This document shows positions 7,070-10,129 of a stretch of DNA of 10,129 nucleotides, piece by piece (the first letter of the stretch is position 1; each line of letters begins with the position of its first letter). The DNA is from Woeseiaceae bacterium (GTDB lineage Bacteria > Pseudomonadota > Gammaproteobacteria > Steroidobacterales > Woeseiaceae): the NCBI GenBank assembly GCA_013138675.1, contig WTCH01000103.1, positions 1 to 10,129 of the forward strand, written 5' to 3'. The notes below the pieces were generated by a model. That model did not search any database. It was not told the origin of the DNA and saw nothing but the letters and a program-made list of their open reading frames with translations. The position numbers and the translations under genes were made by a program.

Positions 7070-9656
7070 AACCGCCGAGGAAATTTATGAACAGATGCGC
7101 CGCCAGCAGGAGGAGCAGGCTCAGCAGCTACGCCTGAATGTCGGTAATGAGGTTGCGCCTGACTACGACAAGGCCACGCGCATTTTCGCGGTCGAGGCCA
7201 GAACACAACTGCCATACCAAGTGGTCGAGGCCGACCTCCCTAACCTCGAGGACAAGCTCAGGCGTGACGACTTCGATTCCAGACGCTACACGGACGCCGA
7301 GAACGGCTCTCCGTTTTTCAATGACTTCGCTGGTGAGCATCCGTATCACCCTGCCGTGCTGGATCGTGACTGGGAGAACCTGACCGGCATCGAACGAGCA
7401 TGGCAGCAGATCGAGCTCGGGTGGGACTCCGGTAGGGCGATGGGCGAGATCGAGGAGATCCGCAGCCGGCAACTGGACAATTTCGAGAATCCAAACCAAG
7501 AGAAGGACAAGGCTCGGCTCGAGCAACTGGACCAGCTCCTCGAGGGCGGTATGTTTGGCGCCGATGCTTGGTACACGAAAACACTCGTAGGCACGGCACA
7601 GCAGCTCCCTATTCAGGCGTGGCTGGTTGCTGAGTCGCTCGATGAGATTGCCATTGGCGCTGGTGTCGGTGTCGCTTACGGCGCTGCCACTGGTGGCGGT
7701 GCTGTCGCGACTGGCCTATTCGGTGCTGGTCGTGGCTTCTTGGTCGGCAGGACTGAGGCCGCTTTCAGGCTGGAGCGCGCTCTGGCCTATCACGAATACC
7801 TCGGAATGGGTCTCAATGAGGAGGAGGCCCGGTGGGCCGCAACCGCAGTCGGTAGCGTGAACGCCGCCCTCGAGTCCATTGGCCTCGGCGCACTGACCAA
7901 GCGGATCCCCGGTTTCAAGCAGATCCAGAATGATGCAGTCGGCGCCATGATTAACAGCGTACTGCGCAAGACGACAATGAAACACGCAATCGCCCGCGCG
8001 TCCCTGATGTACGGCGAAGGTGTGGCCACTGAGCTGCTCACCGAGATCCTGCAGGAGACCACGCTGATTATGGCTGGCGAGATGCTCAAGTCATACGAGC
8101 GCGACCGCGGCAACCTGGACCCAACGCTGGCGCCGATTACTGTTGGCGTTCCATTCACGGCCAGCAGCGGTGAGTTCTGGGATCGCGTCGGAGACACCGC
8201 TGCGCACACGCTGTACGGCGTGGCGCTGATTGCTGGCGGTGGCCCTATGTCGAGCTACGTTGGTGACACCATTAAAATCAGGACGGCTGAGCGGCGGCTT
8301 GCTGCGTATGAGGCCATGGGTGACGCTGCAGAAAAATCTGAGACCCGCAAGAATGCGCCGACCAAGTACGAGGAATTTGTGAATAAGCTGGTCGGCAAGG
8401 AAGGCAAAATCTTGATCGAGGCGCGGCGTTTTATCGACTACTTTCAAGAGCAGGGCATGGACGCCGACGAGGTCGCGGTCAGTGTTGGCATCAAGAATCT
8501 CAGCGATGCCGAGGCCAACGGTCACGACATCGAGATCCCTGCAGGCCAGTACCTTGCGAAGATCGCGCCCACTAATCATCACAGTGGGCTGGTGCGGGAC
8601 CTCAAAAATGCTCCCGATCAAATGTCGGCCAATGAGGCCCAGATCGTCCGAGAAAAGATGGTCAAGGAGGTCAAGGAACTGCAGGACCTCCAAGCCAAGG
8701 AGGATCCCGAGGCGGCGCGTCAGGATGCCGAGTACCACGCCATCATCAAGGAGCGACTGATCGAGGGTGGGTATTCACCTGAGGCGGCTGAGTTTAAGGC
8801 CATGATTTTGGTCGGCATTCCGAATCTGGCTCGCCGTGCCGGCAGAACTGATATTGAGGCCTTCCAAGAGGAGCGGTTCGGCGGCATTATGTTCACGACC
8901 AATGCCCAGATGCGCGCCGACAAGGAGAACGTCGATCTGTTTGTGGATCCGTACCTCGATCTCATCCGGGCCGGAGACTTCCCGAGCCAGCGGTCCATCT
9001 TCGGAGCTGACCTGATTGAGCGGATAAGGGCGTCTGGTGGTCTGCCGGTTGACCCTGAACTCACCGCTCGCGATATGGCAAAGAACTTCCGCGGCCTTAT
9101 CCGCGAGGGCGGCAGGAGCCTCGATGATATTGCCGAGATCCTGCATGAGGAGGGCTACATCGCTCAGCGAGATCCTGAGCTGGTGGTCGAGGCGCTGGAT
9201 CGCGTGGCGGCCGGCGAGGATATTTTTGGCACTCAGGCCCCGATCAACGAGAAGGGGCGGGAGCTCCGCAGCCGGCTCCTTGAGCTCGAGAATATCATCG
9301 AGCAGAACGCCATCGACATTGCCAATATGAGCAACGCGGAAGTCAGGGCGGCCTTGGACGCGATCGAGACCTACTTCCAGTCCGATGAACCGATCGACAC
9401 CACGGAACTCACCAAGCTGACTGAGCTGGTGTTCTCCGCGGCCCAACACGATCCGCAGATGCTCGCAAGGGCCCAAGCATTGCTGCCAAAGCTCGCCACT
9501 GAGCAGGACTTTGGTGACATCAGCTTTACTGAGGACTACACTCTCGCTGGAACCACGTACCAGCTCGCAGCGACACGCACCTTCAACAAGGAATTCGAGA
9601 TGGCATCGGAGCGCAAAGACACGCTCAAAGCTCTAAAGGACTGTCTCGGTGGCTGA
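7062..9656 (+). CDS. Large internal virion protein with polyvalent-protein modules, T7 gp16 position
   Basis: 864 residues. ATG 7062 has AAGGAG at 7046-7051 and overlaps the preceding stop by 8 bases (ATGAGTAG). Residues 1-25 form a Gln/Glu/Arg coil. About 100-165 is helical and charged. Residues 196-229 are Gly/Ala-rich and hydrophobic (IAIGAGVGVAYGAATGGGAV onward), followed by helical hydrophobic stretches to about 345 (VATELLTEILQETTLIMAGE) and 376-394. Such segments are typical of ejected proteins that meet membranes. Residues 487-526 read HDIEIPAGQYLAKIA, then LKNAPDQMSANEA, a pattern seen in large phage polyvalent proteins. Residues 632-723 carry LIRAGDFPSQRSIFG, a GLPVDPEL segment and LIREGGRSLDDIAEILHEEGY, another recurrent phage module. 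The C-terminus ends TLKALKDCLGG. No lytic transglycosylase motif is seen at the N-terminus, where T7 gp16 has one, and the protein is shorter than gp16 (about 1,318). It probably enters the cell with the DNA; an enzymatic activity cannot be named. Confidence 0.62.
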   Translation: MSRTAEEIYEQMRRQQEEQAQQLRLNVGNEVAPDYDKATRIFAVEARTQLPYQVVEADLPNLEDKLRRDDFDSRRYTDAENGSPFFNDFAGEHPYHPAVLDRDWENLTGIERAWQQIELGWDSGRAMGEIEEIRSRQLDNFENPNQEKDKARLEQLDQLLEGGMFGADAWYTKTLVGTAQQLPIQAWLVAESLDEIAIGAGVGVAYGAATGGGAVATGLFGAGRGFLVGRTEAAFRLERALAYHEYLGMGLNEEEARWAATAVGSVNAALESIGLGALTKRIPGFKQIQNDAVGAMINSVLRKTTMKHAIARASLMYGEGVATELLTEILQETTLIMAGEMLKSYERDRGNLDPTLAPITVGVPFTASSGEFWDRVGDTAAHTLYGVALIAGGGPMSSYVGDTIKIRTAERRLAAYEAMGDAAEKSETRKNAPTKYEEFVNKLVGKEGKILIEARRFIDYFQEQGMDADEVAVSVGIKNLSDAEANGHDIEIPAGQYLAKIAPTNHHSGLVRDLKNAPDQMSANEAQIVREKMVKEVKELQDLQAKEDPEAARQDAEYHAIIKERLIEGGYSPEAAEFKAMILVGIPNLARRAGRTDIEAFQEERFGGIMFTTNAQMRADKENVDLFVDPYLDLIRAGDFPSQRSIFGADLIERIRASGGLPVDPELTARDMAKNFRGLIREGGRSLDDIAEILHEEGYIAQRDPELVVEALDRVAAGEDIFGTQAPINEKGRELRSRLLELENIIEQNAIDIANMSNAEVRAALDAIETYFQSDEPIDTTELTKLTELVFSAAQHDPQMLARAQALLPKLATEQDFGDISFTEDYTLAGTTYQLAATRTFNKEFEMASERKDTLKALKDCLGG
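9635..9651 (+). promoter_or_regulatory. Shine-Dalgarno AAAGGA plus GTG start
   Basis: AAAGGA at 9635-9640 is eight bases before GTG 9649, which lies inside the end of the previous gene (stop TGA 9654-9656). This supports the GTG as the start of the 127-residue gene, since there is no ATG in that frame before codon 11. Confidence 0.6.
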
Positions 9657-10032
9657 AATTACAGCAGAGCAACTGCGAGAGATGCGGGAGTCTGGCGACG
9701 AGATCGAGTTCCATGACACTGGCCACAGAAGTATCGACGGCTTCGACAAGCTGGTGGCCGAGCTGCGATCCCTTGTCGAGGCGCAGCGCACCAACGCTGT
9801 TGCAGACATGCTGCGGTCAGAAGCTCAGGAGAAACTCATTGGCCTGCTGCAGGAAATGGTCAGCCAGCCAGCCGACAAACTGGACATGACGCCGCTCAAG
9901 GATATGATGGTCGAAATGCAAGCAATGAGCGTGGACCGCCCGAGAACTGGCTACGAGTTTGCGATTGACCGCGACGGCCAAGGGTTCATGCGCTCAATTA
10001 CTGCAACCCCGATCAGCCCGACGATCAACTGA
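9649..10032 (+). CDS. Small phage protein of unknown function
   Basis: 127 residues, starting at GTG 9649 with AAAGGA eight bases upstream and an 8-base overlap with the preceding gene. I do not recognise the family. Residues 1-20 are acidic. About 30-72 are two amphipathic helices (FDKLVAELRSLVEAQ and MLRSEAQEKLIGLLQEM), and 80-93 is a Met-rich helix. The C-terminus is a short beta pair, YEFAIDRDGQGFMRSITATP (102-121). An F-x-[IV]-x-RD-x-x-G-x-[IM]-x-SI-x-ATP ending recurs, as far as I recall, in small uncharacterised phage proteins. There is no signal peptide or transmembrane segment. Sitting after the core-protein genes, it may be a minor structural, chaperone or assembly protein. The coil-rich N-terminal part suggests self-assembly or partner binding. 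Confidence 0.75.
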   Translation: MAEITAEQLREMRESGDEIEFHDTGHRSIDGFDKLVAELRSLVEAQRTNAVADMLRSEAQEKLIGLLQEMVSQPADKLDMTPLKDMMVEMQAMSVDRPRTGYEFAIDRDGQGFMRSITATPISPTIN

Positions 10033-10042
10033 GGATTAGAAA

Positions 10043-10129
10043 ATGGGTGAAGTAGCAACGATTTACGAACTAATGAACCAGAATCCTGACGAGCAGGTCA
10101 GGACCCTCCAGGGCGGCGTGACCGTGATG
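10043..10129 (+). CDS. Start of a further gene, truncated by window edge
   Basis: ATG 10043 is preceded by GAGGA at 10031-10035, seven bases away, itself overlapping the stop of the previous gene. The frame is open to the edge for 29 codons: MGEVATIYELMNQNPDEQVR, then TLQGGVTVM. The good ribosome site, the correct 10-base spacing from the previous stop and the same strand make it very likely real. Too little is visible to name a function; the visible part looks like a soluble helix followed by a turn. Confidence 0.7.
   Translation, partial: MGEVATIYELMNQNPDEQVRTLQGGVTVM

Noticed and set aside
8775..9476. 233-codon open frame on the - strand
   Set aside because: It lies wholly inside the large internal virion gene with no own ribosome site or family signature.
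1..10129. tRNA genes, CRISPR arrays, insertion sequences, attachment sites or rho-independent terminators
   Set aside because: None found by eye: coding frames cover nearly every base, no spaced direct repeats occur, and no hairpin followed by a T-run lies between genes.

Overview
This window is a stretch of a tailed-phage (or prophage) late region. It holds nine genes, all on the + strand, packed end to end with no gap over about 15 bases. The content is moderately GC-rich (estimated by eye, not counted). The gene order fits a short-tailed (podovirus-type) phage of a Gram-negative, probably proteobacterial, host. The order is tail-hub/nozzle-position protein, small GNAT-like protein, small membrane/coiled-coil core protein, then two very large helix-rich proteins. 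This resembles T7 genes 12-13-14-15-16 (tail nozzle and ejected internal core proteins). The host is an inference; nothing here identifies a species.

Layout: 3-1379 is the 3' part of a large virion protein that enters from the left edge. Bases 1274-1735 encode a GNAT-fold-like small protein whose first ~100 bases overlap the previous gene in another frame. Bases 1723-2310 encode a T7 gp14-like internal core protein. Bases 2314-3435 encode a tail-fibre-like protein, and 3435-5147 encode a protein with regularly spaced Asp-box (BNR-type) repeats, probably a beta-propeller. Bases 5147-7069 and 7062-9656 encode large helical internal virion proteins (gp15/gp16 position). The second has a Gly/Ala-rich hydrophobic segment and modules seen in phage polyvalent proteins. 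Bases 9649-10032 encode a small protein of unknown function, and a further gene starts at 10043 and runs off the right edge.

Most junctions are 1-13 base overlaps (TAGTG, TAATG, ATGAGTAG, GTGGCTGA), so the cluster is probably one transcript with coupled translation. I see no promoter, terminator, tRNA, IS element, attachment site, CRISPR, integrase, terminase or lysis gene. The likely joint role is building the tail end of the particle, recognising the host surface (fibre plus propeller), and carrying the proteins ejected with DNA into the cell. The least ordinary points are the regular 51-57 residue Asp-box periodicity, the placement of two adsorption-type genes inside the ejection-protein block, the long dual-coding overlap at 1274-1379, and a GNAT-like protein with no visible acetyl-CoA loop.
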